From: Pomphorhynchus laevis
Taxonomy: Eukaryota; Acanthocephala; Palaeacanthocephala; Echinorhynchida; Pomphorhynchidae
NCBI GenBank assembly: GCA_012934845.2
Contig: WNNJ02003187.1
Coordinates: 233,125-297,124 of the forward strand
Direction: 5' to 3'
DNA length: 64,000 bases
Position numbers and translations under genes: made by a program. The notes beneath the pieces were generated by a model, which saw only the letters and a list, made by a program, of their open reading frames with translations, was not told where the DNA came from and searched no databases. This document shows positions 62,261 through 64,000 of this stretch, piece by piece (position 1 is the stretch's first letter; each line of letters opens with the position of its first letter).

Positions 62261-64000
62261 ACTCTCGTCACTCCTAGACGGTCATGTGATAGCCGGCAGC
62301 CATCGTCAGTAAGATGAACTATCACACGCCGTTTCGGCTGCCTCTGTGACATTGTGAAAATGCATTTCCGACATCTAGCTTAAATTGTTGGTGGCGTTAG
62401 CTCTTAAATCCAACAATTTGCAATGCAGACCATCATAAACAACCAGAGGATCAAACTTTCGGATGCTTGACTGTAAGAAACCGAGATTGAGTGGATCAAT
62501 TCTTTCTATATAATCATAAGAGTTTCGTTTGAATCGGTATTGCTCGAGATTGCGAATAGCAATTCTTTCCGTATATTTAAGTAAGTGTTCGAATCGAGCA
62601 TATTCTTCAGTCTGCAAACTCTCGTCACTCCTAGACGGTCATGTGATAGCCGGCAGCCATCGTCAGTAAGATGAACTATCACACGCCGTTTCGGCTGCCT
62701 CTGTGACATTGTGAAAATGCATTTCCGACATCTAGCTTAAATTGTTGGTGGCGTTAGCTCTTAAATCCAACAATTTGCAATGCAGACCATCATAAACAAC
62801 CAGAGGATCAAACTTTCGGATGCTTGACTGTAAGAAACCGAGATTGAGTGGATCAATTCTTTCTATATAATCATAAGAGTTTCGTTTGAATCGGTATTGC
62901 TCGAGATTGCGAATAGCAATTCTTTCCGTATATTTAAGTAAGTGTTCGAATCGAGCATATTCTTCAGTCTGCAAACTCTCGTCACTCCTAGACGGTCATG
63001 TGATAGCCGGCAGCCATCGTCAGTAAGATGAACTATCACACGCCGTTTCGGCTGCCTCTGTGACATTGTGAAAATGCATTTCCGACATCTAGCTTAAATT
63101 GTTGGTGGCGTTAGCTCTTAAATCCAACAATTTGCAATGCAGACCATCATAAACAACCAGAGGATCAAACTTTCGGATGCTTGACTGTAAGAAACCGAGA
63201 TTGAGTGGATCAATTCTTTCTATATAATCATAAGAGTTTCGTTTGAATCGGTATTGCTCGAGATTGCGAATAGCAATTCTTTCCGTATATTTAAGTAAGT
63301 GTTCGAATCGAGCATATTCTTCAGTCTGCAAACTCTCGTCACTCCTAGACGGTCATGTGATAGCCGGCAGCCATCGTCAGTAAGATGAACTATCACACGC
63401 CGTTTCGGCTGCCTCTGTGACATTGTGAAAATGCATTTCCGACATCTAGCTTAAATTGTTGGTGGCGTTAGCTCTTAAATCCAACAATTTGCAATGCAGA
63501 CCATCATAAACAACCAGAGGATCAAACTTTCGGATGCTTGACTGTAAGAAACCGAGATTGAGTGGATCAATTCTTTCTATATAATCATAAGAGTTTCGTT
63601 TGAATCGGTATTGCTCGAGATTGCGAATAGCAATTCTTTCCGTATATTTAAGTAAGTGTTCGAATCGAGCATATTCTTCAGTCTGCAAACTCTCGTCACT
63701 CCTAGACGGTCATGTGATAGCCGGCAGCCATCGTCAGTAAGATGAACTATCACACGCCGTTTCGGCTGCCTCTGTGACATTGTGAAAATGCATTTCCGAC
63801 ATCTAGCTTAAATTGTTGGTGGCGTTAGCTCTTAAATCCAACAATTTGCAATGCAGACCATCATAAACAACCAGAGGATCAAACTTTCGGATGCTTGACT
63901 GTAAGAAACCGAGATTGAGTGGATCAATTCTTTCTATATAATCATAAGAGTTTCGTTTGAATCGGTATTGCTCGAGATTGCGAATAGCAATTCTTTCCGT

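Larger units (their letters stand above)
61862..64000 (-). repeat. Tandem array of 357-bp units (retrozyme-like)
   Basis: Almost exactly six units, with no difference that I can see between them, running past the right edge. Each has a hammerhead-like core and an 80-aa ORF on the minus strand. The unit size fits the 170-400 bp range known for animal retrozymes, small non-autonomous elements thought to be moved by PLEs. Perfect identity means very recent amplification or strong homogenisation. Confidence 0.85.

Noticed and set aside
62149-62352. 67-aa frame in each array unit (MSQRQPKRRVIV type)
   Set aside because: It overlaps the ribozyme-like core, whose bases are explained by pairing, and lies in a different frame from the 80-aa ORF.
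61862-64000. CRISPR-like array
   Set aside because: Units are identical over their full 357 bp with no variable spacers, and the genome is eukaryotic.

Overview
The window looks like an AT-rich invertebrate genome, probably an arthropod (low confidence), and nearly all of it is a graveyard of retroelements inserted into one another. I see no rRNA or tRNA gene, no CRISPR array and no bacterial signature. Labels used below are mine: A = I/R1/Jockey-like LINE with a CCHC-knuckle ORF1 and an 820-aa APE-RT ORF2; B = CR1-like LINE with a PHD-type finger in ORF1; C = CR1/L2-like LINE, also with a PHD-type ORF1; D = a further CR1-like fragment; R = single-ORF non-LTR-type element with an N-terminal Cys cluster, RT, CCHC and a probable restriction-like endonuclease; PLE = Penelope-like element.

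Layout. 1-3.3 kb: A fragments. 3.8-8.56 kb: a B element with both ORFs open. 8.6-13.4 kb: PLE ends, a PLE RT fragment and an R 3' fragment in AT-rich DNA. 13.45-16.6 kb: an R element with an open 1007-aa ORF. 16.6-20.75 kb: an A element with 5' monomers and an 11-bp target-site duplication. 20.8-31.9 kb: one R element cut into three exon-like pieces by an A element (both ORFs open) and a C element. 32-38.65 kb: an A fragment, then a B element split by a C element that carries a large palindrome. 38.8-44.1 kb: a C patch with a 32-bp duplication, an unrecognised 144-aa ORF, PLE pieces, a 5'-truncated R copy and a D fragment. 44.1-50.8 kb: a C element with a 20-bp 5' array, a second C fragment and a Tc1/IS630-like transposase fragment. 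50.9-59.7 kb: PLE pieces, R remnants and an almost intact A element inserted in an R element. 59.9-61.5 kb: a PLE with its terminal region. 61.6-64 kb: an 88-bp-arm palindrome and a tandem array of identical 357-bp units that runs off the window.

The most interesting signal is at the right end. The minus strand of every 357-bp unit, a related single-copy sequence at 61.4 kb and the PLE terminal region at 60.1-60.2 kb all contain the complete hammerhead-ribozyme parts list: CUGANGA, GAAA, a GUC or GUA cleavage triplet and all three helices, with compensatory changes among the three families. The strand segments occur in an order that is not any circular permutation of a normal hammerhead. A canonical junction can be drawn only between neighbouring tandem units (or two molecules). 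This suggests a retrozyme/PLE-type system whose self-cleavage depends on multimers.

The elements likely depend on one another: PLE RT is the natural candidate enzyme for the ribozyme-bearing array, while the LINEs supply their own proteins. Only B (4133-8475), the A copy at 20.9-24.8 kb and the R copy at 13.5-16.5 kb look coding-competent.
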